Positions 17,011 to 25,512 of a DNA stretch of 64,000 nucleotides are shown piece after piece. Source of the stretch: an uncultured Parolsenella sp. Lineage in GTDB: Bacteria; Actinomycetota; Coriobacteriia; Coriobacteriales; Atopobiaceae. The notes under the pieces were generated by a model. That model was not told the DNA's origin, ran no database searches, and saw only the letters and a list, made by a program, of their open reading frames with translations. Every line of letters begins with the position of its first letter. The stretch's first letter is position 1. The translations under genes were made by a program, and so were the position numbers. Location: the NCBI GenBank assembly GCA_934668375.1, contig CAKUNF010000001.1, positions 62,001-126,000 of the forward strand. The letters are read 5' to 3'.

Positions 17011-18900
17011 ATGGACAACAAGAAGAAACGACAGTCGATGATCCTGTATGTGATCATCGCGATCGCGGGCATCATCGCGCTCAACTCGGTGGTCTACCCG
17101 AGCATCGAGCGTGCCACGGTCAAGGACGTCAGCTACAGCGAGTTCATCGACATGGTCGATGACGACCAGGTCTCGGAGGTCTCGCTTGACACGGGCTCGG
17201 GCAAGATCACGTTCACGTCCAAGAGCGACGGATCCGTGACGTATCGCACGAACGAGTGGCCCAGCGACGACACGCTCGCCGAGCGCCTCAACAAGCACAA
17301 CGTCACCTACTCGGCCCAGATCGCGGACCAGAGCTCGGGAATCTGGACCTACATGCTGCTCGTCTATGGCGTCCCCATCCTCCTCGCCATCGCGGGCGGC
17401 ATATGGCTCAACCGCCGCATGAAGAAGGCCATGGGCGGCGACGGCCCCTCCATGAACTTTGGCGGCGGCGGCTTTGGCATGGGCGGTGGCCTGGGCAAGA
17501 GCCACGCCAAGGAGGTCAAGGGCGAGGAGACCGGCGTCCGCTTTGCCGACGTCGCGGGGCAAGACGAGGCCAAGGAGTCGCTGCAGGAGATCGTCGGCTT
17601 CCTCAAGAACCCCGGCAAGTACAACGAGATCGGCGCTCGCTGCCCGCGTGGCGCGCTGCTCGTGGGCCCTCCTGGCACGGGCAAGACGCTGCTCGCGAAG
17701 GCCGTCGCCGGTGAGGCGGGCGTGCCGTTCTTCCAGATTGCGGGCTCGGAGTTCGTCGAGATGTTCGTCGGCCGCGGCGCCGCAAAGGTGCGAGACCTCT
17801 TCAAGCAGGCCAAGGAGAAGGCCCCCTGCATCATCTTCATCGATGAGATCGACGCCGTGGGCAAGAAGCGCGATGGCTCGCTCAACTCCAACGACGAGCG
17901 CGAGCAGACGCTCAACCAGCTGCTCTCCGAGATGGACGGCTTCGACAACCAGAAGGGCATCGTCGTGCTCGCGGCGACGAACCGTCCCGAGTCGCTCGAC
18001 CAGGCGCTGCTGCGCCCGGGCCGCTTCGACCGTCGCATCCCCGTCGAGCTCCCCGATCTCGCCGGCCGTGAGGCCATCCTCAAGATCCACGCCAACGACG
18101 TCAAGATGGAGCCCGGCATCGACCTGGGCGTCATCGCCCGCTCGACTCCCGGTGCCTCCGGCGCAGACCTTGCGAACATCATCAACGAGAGCGCCCTGCG
18201 CGCCGTGCGCTTTGGCCGCAAGCGCGTGAGCCAGGAGGACCTCGTCGAGTCCGTCGACGTCGTCATCGCCGGCGAGAAGAAGAAGTCCACGGTGCTGTCC
18301 GAGCACGAGAAGGAGGTCGTCTCCTACCACGAGACCGGCCACGCCATCGTCGCGGCCGCCCAGAAGGGTTCGGCTCCCGTCTCCAAGATCACGATCGTGC
18401 CGCGCACGAGTGGCGCGCTCGGCTTCACGATGCAGGTCGAGGAGGACGAGCACTTCCTCACGACGCGCCAGGAGGCCAAGAACAAGATCGCGGTGCTGTG
18501 CGGTGGTCGAGCCGCCGAGGAGCTCATCTTCGGCGAGATGACCACCGGTGCGAGCAACGACATCGAGAAGGCCACGAGCATCGCGCGCGCCATGGTGACC
18601 CAGTACGGCATGTCCGACAAGTTCGGCATGGTCGCGCTCGGCCAGCAGCGCAACCGCTACCTTGGCGGCGGCGCCGAGCTCACGTGCTCGGAGGGCACGG
18701 CTCAGCAGATCGACGCCGAGGTCCAGCGTCTCGTCGAGGAGGGCCACCAGCAGGCCATCGACACGCTCAAGGCTCATCGCTTCAAGTTGCATGAAATCGC
18801 CCACTACCTCCAGAAGAAGGAGACGATCACGGGCGACGAATTCATGAACATGCTCACCCGTGACGATGGGTTCGCGCCCACGCTGCCCAAGACGCAGTAG
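17011..18900 (+). CDS. ftsH: ATP-dependent zinc metalloprotease FtsH
   Basis: A 629-residue membrane AAA+ protease (family about 610-680). Two transmembrane helices, near residues 9-29 and 110-130, flank an external domain. The AAA module has Walker A GPPGTGKT (near 219), Walker [12 protein letters not shown] and the SRH region [20 protein letters not shown]. The zinc protease domain has HETGH (near 440) and a distal acidic ligand in [12 protein letters not shown]. It degrades misfolded membrane proteins and short-lived regulators. A glycine-rich linker ([13 protein letters not shown]) precedes the ATPase. ATG follows GACAGGGA. The gene stands alone here, without the common tilS/hpt neighbours. 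Confidence 0.97.
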   Translation: MDNKKKRQSMILYVIIAIAGIIALNSVVYPSIERATVKDVSYSEFIDMVDDDQVSEVSLDTGSGKITFTSKSDGSVTYRTNEWPSDDTLAERLNKHNVTYSAQIADQSSGIWTYMLLVYGVPILLAIAGGIWLNRRMKKAMGGDGPSMNFGGGGFGMGGGLGKSHAKEVKGEETGVRFADVAGQDEAKESLQEIVGFLKNPGKYNEIGARCPRGALLVGPPGTGKTLLAKAVAGEAGVPFFQIAGSEFVEMFVGRGAAKVRDLFKQAKEKAPCIIFIDEIDAVGKKRDGSLNSNDEREQTLNQLLSEMDGFDNQKGIVVLAATNRPESLDQALLRPGRFDRRIPVELPDLAGREAILKIHANDVKMEPGIDLGVIARSTPGASGADLANIINESALRAVRFGRKRVSQEDLVESVDVVIAGEKKKSTVLSEHEKEVVSYHETGHAIVAAAQKGSAPVSKITIVPRTSGALGFTMQVEEDEHFLTTRQEAKNKIAVLCGGRAAEELIFGEMTTGASNDIEKATSIARAMVTQYGMSDKFGMVALGQQRNRYLGGGAELTCSEGTAQQIDAEVQRLVEEGHQQAIDTLKAHRFKLHEIAHYLQKKETITGDEFMNMLTRDDGFAPTLPKTQ

Positions 18901-18915
18901 GGAATCGATCCCGCC

Positions 18916-19014
18916 GGGGCCCTGGGGCCTCTTCGGACGTCCTCGCAGATGAGGCTGACTTGCTTAGTGAGGCAACTGGCTGCTGCGGATTGTCCTCTGA
19001 GGACCCCAGGGCCC
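18916..19014. repeat. Long composite hairpin element B
   Basis: A 99-bp imperfect palindrome starting 16 bp after the ftsH stop. The outer arms are GGGGCCCTGGG / CCCAGGGCCCC, then CCTC/GAGG-type pairs. The inner GGACGTCCTCGC and GCTGCGGATTGTCCTC match element A at 12,055; the two paired differences (GAAC:GTTC in A, GGAC:GTCC in B) preserve base pairing. The tip is longer than in A. It is followed by TTCTGTTT, so it may terminate ftsH transcription. Confidence 0.7.
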
Positions 19015-19044
19015 CTTCTGTTTCGTAGCCGCTGCGTTTTGTCG

Positions 19045-19152
19045 TCTGGGCGCGAGCCCCTCGCGCTGGCTCGCGGGCTGAGGTGGGGGCCAAGCGAGGC
19101 TTCCGTGCTTCTGGGCGCGAGCCTCCGCGCTGGCTCGCGGGCTTGGTGGGGG
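19045..19152. repeat. Two tandem copies of a 45-bp hairpin repeat
   Basis: Copies at 19045-19089 and 19110-19152 (period 65 bp) share TCTGGGCGCGAGCC, then GCGCTGGCTCGCGGGCT, then TGGGGG. Each copy folds on itself (GCGCGAGCC with GGCTCGCGG). They lie in the gene-free stretch between ftsH and the T-box leader and have no clear function. Confidence 0.7.
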
Positions 19153-19211
19153 ATTGATGCGAGTTTGTGTCGGGCCGGGATGTTTTCGTCGTCCCGTGCT
19201 ACCATAGGCGC

Positions 19212-19484
19212 TCGAAAAGCTGTGATGGGGACGAGTAGCTTGGCTACGCGGTCGAAAGCGAGCGGGGTTGGTGAGAGCCCGCGGCCGTGCCCAGGCGAAT
19301 ATCACCCCGGAGCCTTGGCCCCAACGGGCGCGCAAGCGCCTCAGTAGACGCCAACGGGCATGGCCGCCGTCATGGGCCAGCCGAGTAAGGCGAGATTCTC
19401 GTCCGCTGGGTGGTTAGCGAATCGTCGCGGCACATGCCGCATCCATGGCGCTTCGTCCCGGCGGTCGGGGCGGGCGCTTTTTTC
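19212..19484 (+). promoter_or_regulatory. T-box riboswitch controlling ileS (isoleucine specifier)
   Basis: The leader shows the T-box order. A stem I start (GATGGGGACGAGTAGC near 19226) comes first, followed by the AAAGCGAGCGGGGTTGGTGAGAGCC-like internal element (19255-19279). The specifier loop GAATATCACCCC has codon AUC at 19301-19303, for isoleucine. The T-box GCTGGGTGGTTAGCGA follows, with UGGU at 19411-19414 complementary to the ACCA end of tRNA-Ile. Then comes a GC-rich terminator ending in TTTTTT at 19478-19483. Uncharged tRNA-Ile should stabilise the antiterminator and allow ileS transcription. The stem assignments are by eye. Confidence 0.85.
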
Positions 19485-19566
19485 GTGCGAATGCGGACCC
19501 CACGTCCGCGGCGTGCGGGCGCTCGGCGGATGCGGGGAAGGCCCCCGCGAAAGGAGCGGCAAGGAA

Positions 19567-22386
19567 TTGGCAAACGAGTTCAAGAAGACGATGAACCTCC
19601 CGTCCACGAGCTTCCCGATGAGGGCAAGCCTCGCGACGCGTGAGCCCGAGCGCCTCAAGGTGTGGCGCGAGAACAACGTCTACGAGATGGCGCGCAAGAA
19701 GAACGCCGGCCACGACAAGTTCGTGCTGCACGACGGCCCCCCGTATGCCAATGGCCCGATCCACATCGGCCATGCCATGAACAAGGTCTCCAAGGACATC
19801 ATCAACCGCTATTGGATGATGCAGGGCCGCGACGTGCCCTACGTCCCCGGCTGGGACTGCCACGGCCAGCCCATCGAGCACAAGGTCGAGGAGAAGGTCG
19901 GCACCAAGAAGTTCAACGAGATGCCCGCCGCCGAGATCCGCGAGATGTGCAACAAGTTCGCCGTCGAGAACATCGAGCTTCAGAAGTCCGGCTTCCGTCG
20001 CCTGGGCGTGCTTGCCGACTGGGACCACCCCTACCTCACGCTCTACCACCAGCATGATGCCGCCGACATCGAGGTCTTCAAGGCGATGTTCGACAAGGGC
20101 ATGGTCTATCGCGGCCACAAGCCCGTGCACTGGTGCACGCACTGCCACACGGCCCTCGCCGAGGCAGAGATCGAGTATGGTGACGAGGTCAGCCCCGCCA
20201 TCTTCGTTCGCTTCGAGATGACCACCACCCCTGCCGGACTCGAGGCCTGGGCGGGCAAGCTCTTCGTCGACATCTGGACGACGACCCCGTGGACCCTTCC
20301 CGCGGATGACGCCGTCATCCTGCACCCGGAGGCCACCTACGTGGCGGTCGTCCATGACGGCGCCGCCGAGCTCATGGCCGAGGCCCTCGTCGAGCGCGAC
20401 TGCGCCAAGTTCGGCTACGAGGACGTCGAGCTCGTCCGTGACGAGAACGGCGAGCCCTGGCGCATGACGGGCGAGCAGCTCTGCCACAACAAGTACAAGC
20501 AGCCGATCTTTGGCGACCAGGGCGTCGAGGGCGAGTTCATCTACGCCGACTACGTCACGCTCGACGACGGCACGGGCATCGTCCACTCCGCGCCTGGCCA
20601 CGGCGTGGACGACTACAACGCCGGCTGCAGGTTCGGCATCCCCGTGGTCATGCCCGTCGACGACGACGGCCGCTTCTACGCGGGCGACGAGATGGGCACG
20701 GGCGGTCCGTGGTCCGGCATGGAGGTCAACGAGGCCAACCCCAAGATCATCGAGTGGCTCCGCGAGCGCGGCATGCTCATCCTGCACGAGGACATCAACC
20801 ACAGCTACCCGCACTGCTGGCGCTGCCACCAGCCGGTGCTGTTCCGTGCCACCGACCAGTGGTTCATCTCCATGGACAAGACGGGCCTGCGCGCCGAGGC
20901 GCTCGACACGATCGAGAACAAGGTCGCCTGGTACCCCGAGCATGCCAAGAACCGCATCGGCGCCATGGTCGAGGGCCGTCCGGACTGGTGCATCTCGCGT
21001 CAGCGTAACTGGGGCGTGCCCATCCCGAGCTTCACGTGCGAGGACTGCGGCGAGACCATCGTGAACGACGCCACGCTCGACGCCGTCATCAAGCTCTTCC
21101 ACGAGAAGGGCTCCGATGCCTGGTTCACCGACAAGCCCGAGGACTACCTGGGCGAGGCCTGCGTCTGCCCCAAGTGCGGCGGTCACCACCTCAAGGCCGG
21201 CAAGGACATCCTCGACGTCTGGTGGGACTCCGGCGTCTCCTGGAAGGCCGTCTGCGAGTTCCGCGACGAGCTCCAGTACCCGGCCGACATGTACCTCGAG
21301 GGCTCCGACCAGCACCGCGGCTGGTTCCAGAGCTCGCTGCTCACCTCGCTGGGAGCCAACGACATCGCCCCGTACAAGGCGGTCGTCTCCCAGGGCTTCA
21401 CGCTCGACGGCCAGGGCCGCAAGATGAGCAAGTCGCTCGGCAACGTCATCGACCCCAACAAGGTCTGCGCCGAGATGGGTGCCGACATCCTACGCCTGTG
21501 GGTGGCCTCCACCGACACGAGCCACGACGTCGCCGTCGACCACGAGATCCTCGCGCGTACCTCCGACGCCTACCGCCGCTTCCGCAACACGTTCCGCTTC
21601 CTGCTCGGCGAGCTCGAGGGCCAGTTCGATCCCGAGCGCGACCTCGTGCCCGTCGCCGACATGGAGACCTATGACCGCCTCGTGCTCGCGCGTGCCTGCG
21701 AGATGCACGAGAAGGTAAGCGAGGCCTACGCAGGCTACCGCTTCTACCAGGTCTATCGCGCGCTGTACGACTTCGTCGTCACCGAGCTTTCCAACGGCTA
21801 CCTCAACGCCACGAAGGACCGCATGTACTGCGACGAGCCTGGCGCCAAGAGCCGCCGCAGCGCCCAGACGTGCTGGTACTACCTGCTCGAGATGCTCCTG
21901 CGCGACCTCCAGCCCATCCTGTCGTTCACGACCGACGAGGTCATGGCGCACCTTCCCGAAAGCGCCCGTGACGGCCAGGAGTTCGCCGCCCTGCTCGACT
22001 GGTGGCAGGCTCCCCTCACGCACGACGAGGTTGCCGAGCTGCTGGGCGAGTACAACGTGATGCTCGAGGCCCGCGGCGCCTTCACCAAGGCGAACGAGGC
22101 GGCCCTTGCCGCCGGCATCGTCTCCGAGAAGACGAGCCAGGCCACGCGCTGCGTCCTCACGCTCCCGGCCGAGCAGCTCGAGCTCGTCCGTGGTGCCGAG
22201 GGCATGCTCGCCGAGGCCTTCATCTGCTCCGAGGTCGAGCTCGCCGCTGGCGACGAGCTCTCCTGCGAGGTGCTGCCCGCTAACGGCGAGAAGTGCCCGC
22301 GCTGCTGGAACTGGCGTCCGCTTGGCGCGGACGGCCTGTGCTGCCGTTGCAGCCACGCCGTCGCCGCGGCCGGCAAGGCGGAGTAG
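19567..22386 (+). CDS. ileS: Isoleucyl-tRNA synthetase
   Basis: A 939-residue class I aminoacyl-tRNA synthetase (bacterial family about 920-940). It has HIGH-type motif GPIHIGHAMNK (near 65), the editing domain with TTTPWTLPADDA-type sequence near 240, KMSKSLGN (near 618), an anticodon-binding helical domain and a C-terminal zinc finger (CPRCWNW...CCRC). Start: TTG at 19567 gives MANEFKKTMNLPSTSFPMR, which aligns with the normal IleS N terminus, and AAGGAG lies 10 nt upstream; ATG 19591 would lose conserved residues. The T-box leader makes expression respond to uncharged tRNA-Ile. lspA follows after 3 bp. Confidence 0.97.
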   Translation: MANEFKKTMNLPSTSFPMRASLATREPERLKVWRENNVYEMARKKNAGHDKFVLHDGPPYANGPIHIGHAMNKVSKDIINRYWMMQGRDVPYVPGWDCHGQPIEHKVEEKVGTKKFNEMPAAEIREMCNKFAVENIELQKSGFRRLGVLADWDHPYLTLYHQHDAADIEVFKAMFDKGMVYRGHKPVHWCTHCHTALAEAEIEYGDEVSPAIFVRFEMTTTPAGLEAWAGKLFVDIWTTTPWTLPADDAVILHPEATYVAVVHDGAAELMAEALVERDCAKFGYEDVELVRDENGEPWRMTGEQLCHNKYKQPIFGDQGVEGEFIYADYVTLDDGTGIVHSAPGHGVDDYNAGCRFGIPVVMPVDDDGRFYAGDEMGTGGPWSGMEVNEANPKIIEWLRERGMLILHEDINHSYPHCWRCHQPVLFRATDQWFISMDKTGLRAEALDTIENKVAWYPEHAKNRIGAMVEGRPDWCISRQRNWGVPIPSFTCEDCGETIVNDATLDAVIKLFHEKGSDAWFTDKPEDYLGEACVCPKCGGHHLKAGKDILDVWWDSGVSWKAVCEFRDELQYPADMYLEGSDQHRGWFQSSLLTSLGANDIAPYKAVVSQGFTLDGQGRKMSKSLGNVIDPNKVCAEMGADILRLWVASTDTSHDVAVDHEILARTSDAYRRFRNTFRFLLGELEGQFDPERDLVPVADMETYDRLVLARACEMHEKVSEAYAGYRFYQVYRALYDFVVTELSNGYLNATKDRMYCDEPGAKSRRSAQTCWYYLLEMLLRDLQPILSFTTDEVMAHLPESARDGQEFAALLDWWQAPLTHDEVAELLGEYNVMLEARGAFTKANEAALAAGIVSEKTSQATRCVLTLPAEQLELVRGAEGMLAEAFICSEVELAAGDELSCEVLPANGEKCPRCWNWRPLGADGLCCRCSHAVAAAGKAE

Positions 22387-22389
22387 CCC

Positions 22390-22890
22390 GTGGCCGGCAA
22401 TCGCCGCATAGCCGCGTTTGGCGGGGTCGCCGCGCTCGCCGTCGTGCTCGACCAGGTCTCCAAGGCCTGGGCGCGCACGGCGCTTGCCGGCGGCCCCGTG
22501 CCTCTTGTTCCCGGCGTGCTCGACCTCTCGCTCGTCATGAACACGGGCGCGGCCTTCTCGCTTGGCGAGGGCAGGCAGTGGCTGTTCGTGCTGCTCGCGC
22601 TCGTAATCTGCATTGGCGCCTGCGCGTGGGTCGTCCGCGAGCGAGAGATGCCGGCGTCTGTCGCGGCCGCGCTCGGTGCCGTCGCGGGCGGCGGTGTCGG
22701 CAACCTCATCGACCGCGTCGCCGCCGGCCAGGTCACGGACTTCTTCGCGACGGCGTTCATCGACTTCCCCGTCTTCAACGTCGCCGACATCTTCGTGACC
22801 TGCGGCGTCGTCATCGCCCTCGTGCTCGTGTGGCGCTGGGACGCATCGCGCGATGAGGCCGGGTCGGGCGAGGGGAGGGGCGAGGCGTGA
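22390..22890 (+). CDS. lspA: Lipoprotein signal peptidase (signal peptidase II)
   Basis: A 166-residue membrane aspartic protease with four expected transmembrane helices. It cleaves signal peptides of prolipoproteins before the lipidated cysteine. Visible are LDQVSKAWAR near the N terminus, MNTGAAFSLGEG, and the two catalytic aspartates in GGVGNLIDRVAAGQVTDFF and FPVFNVADIFVTCGV. The GTG start lies only 3 bp after the ileS stop, so translation is likely coupled; ileS-lspA linkage is common in bacteria. Several lipoproteins in this window (cyclophilin, ABC binding protein, small lipoprotein at 51 kb) are expected substrates. Confidence 0.96.
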   Translation: MAGNRRIAAFGGVAALAVVLDQVSKAWARTALAGGPVPLVPGVLDLSLVMNTGAAFSLGEGRQWLFVLLALVICIGACAWVVREREMPASVAAALGAVAGGGVGNLIDRVAAGQVTDFFATAFIDFPVFNVADIFVTCGVVIALVLVWRWDASRDEAGSGEGRGEA

Positions 22891-23915
22891 GCCGCAGAGT
22901 CGTCAACCTCCTCGTGGACCCTGCCTCTGACGGAACCCGTCTCGACGCCTTCCTTGCGAGCGGTCCCGACATGCCGTCGCGCTCCGCCTGCGCCAAGCTC
23001 GTGGAGCGCGGCCTCGTGACGATCAACGAGACGCCGGCGACCTCAAAGAGCGAGAAGGTCCTGCTCGGGGACCGTGTGCGTGCCACCGTCGAGGAGGCCG
23101 AGCCGCTCGTCCCCGAGGGAGGGCTTGCCCCAAACCCCTACATCGACCTCGACATTCGCTACGAGGACGAGCACCTCATCGTGCTCTCCAAGCAGGCGGG
23201 GCTCGTGTGCCACCCGAGTCCCGGGCATGTGGACGACACGCTTGCCAACGCGCTTGTCGCCCACTGTGGCTTGGCGCACCTCGGTATGCTCCAGGGCGAG
23301 GACCGCCCCGGCATCGTGCATCGTCTCGACATGGACACGAGCGGCCTCATGCTCGCCGCCAAGGACGACGCCACCCAGAAGGCGCTCCAGGACCTCATCC
23401 GCCTGCGCACGCTCGACCGCCGCTACGTGACGCTCGTCTGGGGCTATGTCGCCGCGGACTCGGGCACCATCGACACGGGTATCGCTCGCTCCACGCGAGA
23501 CCGCATCCGCATGGCCGTCTCGGACGACCCCGGTGCGCGTGAGGCCATCACGACCTTCCGCGTGCTCGAGCGCTTCGAGGCGGGCCGTCGCGACGAGGGC
23601 TACACGCTGCTGGAGTGCCACCTCTACACGGGGCGCACGCACCAGATTCGCGTCCACATGCGCCATATCAACCATCAGGTCATCGGAGACCCGCTGTACG
23701 GCAGGGGAGACCTCGCCCAGAACCTGGGGCTTGCCAGGCAGTTCCTCCACTCCTGGAGCGTCGCGTTCGCCCACCCCGTCTCGGGAGAGACGATAGAGCT
23801 TCGCGATACGCTGCCCGATGACCTCCGGGCTGTACTAGAATCGCTCGAAAACCGCTCCATGGGTCGCACGGAGGCGGGGGAGCACATCGTTCCCCTGCTC
23901 CTCGGCCGGGGGTGA
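22887..23915 (+). CDS. Large-subunit rRNA pseudouridine synthase, RluD family
   Basis: A 342-residue RNA-modifying enzyme of the RluA/RluC/RluD family. The N-terminal S4 RNA-binding domain (RLDAFLASGPDMPSRSACAKLVERGLVTIN) precedes the catalytic domain. The latter has the active-site loop IVHRLDMDTSGLMLAAK (Asp near residue 150) and later GRTHQIRVHMRHINHQVIGDPLYG. It converts specific uridines of 23S rRNA (in RluD, helix 69) to pseudouridine. The start GTG overlaps the lspA stop by 4 bp (GTGA), so ileS-lspA-this gene form one operon. The lsp-rluD pairing is widespread and supports the RluD assignment, though RluA/C specificity cannot be excluded. Confidence 0.9.
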   Translation: MSRRVVNLLVDPASDGTRLDAFLASGPDMPSRSACAKLVERGLVTINETPATSKSEKVLLGDRVRATVEEAEPLVPEGGLAPNPYIDLDIRYEDEHLIVLSKQAGLVCHPSPGHVDDTLANALVAHCGLAHLGMLQGEDRPGIVHRLDMDTSGLMLAAKDDATQKALQDLIRLRTLDRRYVTLVWGYVAADSGTIDTGIARSTRDRIRMAVSDDPGAREAITTFRVLERFEAGRRDEGYTLLECHLYTGRTHQIRVHMRHINHQVIGDPLYGRGDLAQNLGLARQFLHSWSVAFAHPVSGETIELRDTLPDDLRAVLESLENRSMGRTEAGEHIVPLLLGRG

Positions 23916-23994
23916 GGCGGGGACTGCGCTTCGACCCCTTGCCTCATTCGCATGACGGCAGGTCCTGACACCAACTACCGCGAGAGGGCTCTTC

Positions 23995-25293
23995 GTGGAA
24001 TTCAATCGCCTGGGCATCACGCCCATCGTCGTTTTCAACTTCATCATCTGGCTTTTCTTCACGTTTGCCTACCTGTACCAGGCGCTCTACATCCTCGTGA
24101 CATGGCGTCGCGGCGAGGTAAAGCTTCCGCCCGCCAAGAAGAACCACCGCTATGCCTTCTTCATCGCGGCGCACAACGAGGAGAGTGTCATCGCAAACCT
24201 CGTGAAGTCCATCAAGGAGCAGGACTATCCCTCCGAGCTCATCGACGTGTTCGTCGTGGCGGACGCCTGCACGGACCGCACGGCCAAGGAGGCCCGCCGC
24301 GCCGGCGCCATCGTCTACGAGCGCAACGACCTCGCGCGCAAGGGCAAGAGCTGGGTGCTCGACTACGGCTTCGACCGCATCCTCAACGAGTATCCGGGCA
24401 AGTACGAGGCGTTCTTCGTCTTCGACGCGGACAACCTGCTTTCCCCGGGCTACGTGACCGAGATGAACAAGCTCTTTGACCAGGGATTTCTCGTGGGTAC
24501 GAGCTACCGCAACTCCAAGAACTTCGACTCGAGCTGGGTGAGCTCGGCCTACGCGCTGTGGTTTTTGCGCGAGGCCAAGTTCCTCAACAACTCGCGCATG
24601 CTGTGCGGCACGGGCTGCGCCATCTCCGGCTCGGGATGGATGGTCTCCTCGCGCATCATCCAGGGCATGCACGGCTGGGACTTCCACACACTCACCGAGG
24701 ACATCCAGTTCTCCACGTTCTGCGCGGCCAACGGCATCCGCATCGGCTACGCCCCGGCGGAGTTCTATGACGAGCAGCCCCTCACCTTCAAGGCGTCCTG
24801 GACGCAGCGCATGCGCTGGACCAAGGGCTTCTACCAGGTGTTCTTCTCCTACGTGGGAGACCTCATCCATGGCGTGCGCAAGAAGCGCTTCGGCTCCTAC
24901 GACATGCTCATGACGATTGCTCCCGGCAACATCCTCACGATCGTGTCGGCTCTCGTCAACAGCGCCTACCTCATCATCGGTTCTCTCTCGCACGGCTTCC
25001 TTGCCACGCAGAACGAGATCTCCATGGCCGTGGGGTCGCTGTTCATGACGTTCGGCTCCATGTACGTCACGTTCTTCGTCCTTGCCGTCATCACGACCAT
25101 CTCCGAGCGCAAGCACATCCACTGTCGCAAGGGCAGGCGCTGGCGCGTCGTCACGAACCTCTTCACGTTCCCGCTGTTCATGATGACCTACATCCCCATC
25201 AACGTCGCGGCGCTTTTCATGAAGGTCGAGTGGGTCCCCACGAAGCATACGGTCTCCATGTCGATGGAGGACATGGCCGGGGAGCAGCAGTGA
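23995..25293 (+). CDS. Membrane-integrated family 2 glycosyltransferase (BcsA/PgaC-like)
   Basis: A 432-residue protein. One transmembrane helix lies near residues 10-32, followed by a cytoplasmic GT2 catalytic domain and about three C-terminal helices (near 305-405). The D, D, D, QxxRW pattern of processive synthases is present: VVADACTD, FVFDADNLLSPG, TEDIQF and QRMRWTKG. It probably polymerises or transfers a sugar while feeding it through the membrane; possible products include a poly-N-acetylglucosamine-like or other capsular polymer, but the donor is unknown. GTG start after GAGAGG. A single-gene unit, it is the last host gene before the mobile element. Confidence 0.88.
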   Translation: MEFNRLGITPIVVFNFIIWLFFTFAYLYQALYILVTWRRGEVKLPPAKKNHRYAFFIAAHNEESVIANLVKSIKEQDYPSELIDVFVVADACTDRTAKEARRAGAIVYERNDLARKGKSWVLDYGFDRILNEYPGKYEAFFVFDADNLLSPGYVTEMNKLFDQGFLVGTSYRNSKNFDSSWVSSAYALWFLREAKFLNNSRMLCGTGCAISGSGWMVSSRIIQGMHGWDFHTLTEDIQFSTFCAANGIRIGYAPAEFYDEQPLTFKASWTQRMRWTKGFYQVFFSYVGDLIHGVRKKRFGSYDMLMTIAPGNILTIVSALVNSAYLIIGSLSHGFLATQNEISMAVGSLFMTFGSMYVTFFVLAVITTISERKHIHCRKGRRWRVVTNLFTFPLFMMTYIPINVAALFMKVEWVPTKHTVSMSMEDMAGEQQ

Positions 25294-25350
25294 CGGGCGC
25301 AATGCCCCCGCGCGCTTGCGCGGCTTGCGACGCCTCTCCATATCAGCCAA

Positions 25351-25358
25351 TTTGTTTG
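25351..25358. repeat. Left 8-bp target-site duplication
   Basis: TTTGTTTG directly abuts the left end of the mobile element and is repeated exactly at 34408-34415. Eight-bp duplications are the rule for ISL3-family transposition. Confidence 0.9.
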
Positions 25359-25381
25359 GGGTATGTAAAATAAGTGGTTGG
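25359..25381 (+). repeat. Left terminal inverted repeat
   Basis: 23 bp beginning GGGTATGTAAAATAAG and ending TGGTTGG. It matches the reverse complement of 34385-34407 at 22 of 23 positions (G against C at position 16). It contains the first copy of the 18-bp repeat. Confidence 0.93.
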
Positions 25382-25484
25382 CTACGTTAGGTTACTGGTT
25401 GGCAAGACCGTTCAAGGCATTTGTTAAGTAATTGGTTGACTAGAAGCTCGGCTCAAGGTCATCGGTTGTAAAATACATGGTTGG
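25364..25484 (+). repeat. Left-end cluster of four 18-bp repeats
   Basis: Direct copies at 25364-25381 (TGTAAAATAAGTGGTTGG), 25385-25402 (CGTTAGGTTACTGGTTGG), 25422-25439 (TGTTAAGTAATTGGTTGA) and 25467-25484 (TGTAAAATACATGGTTGG), with a degenerate half copy near 25455. They probably bind the transposase. The last lies 28 bp before the hsdM start, so binding could also repress the operon. This stretch holds no gene. Confidence 0.88.
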
Positions 25485-25512
25485 AAATTTCTTTTCGTAG
25501 GGAGGTCCGACC

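Noticed and set aside
25294-25350. Short palindromic GC-rich sequence (CCCCCGCGCGCTTGCGCGG) before the transposon, looked at as a third copy of the long hairpin elements
   Set aside because: It lacks both core sequences of elements A and B and has no outer stem; probably part of the glycosyltransferase terminator region.
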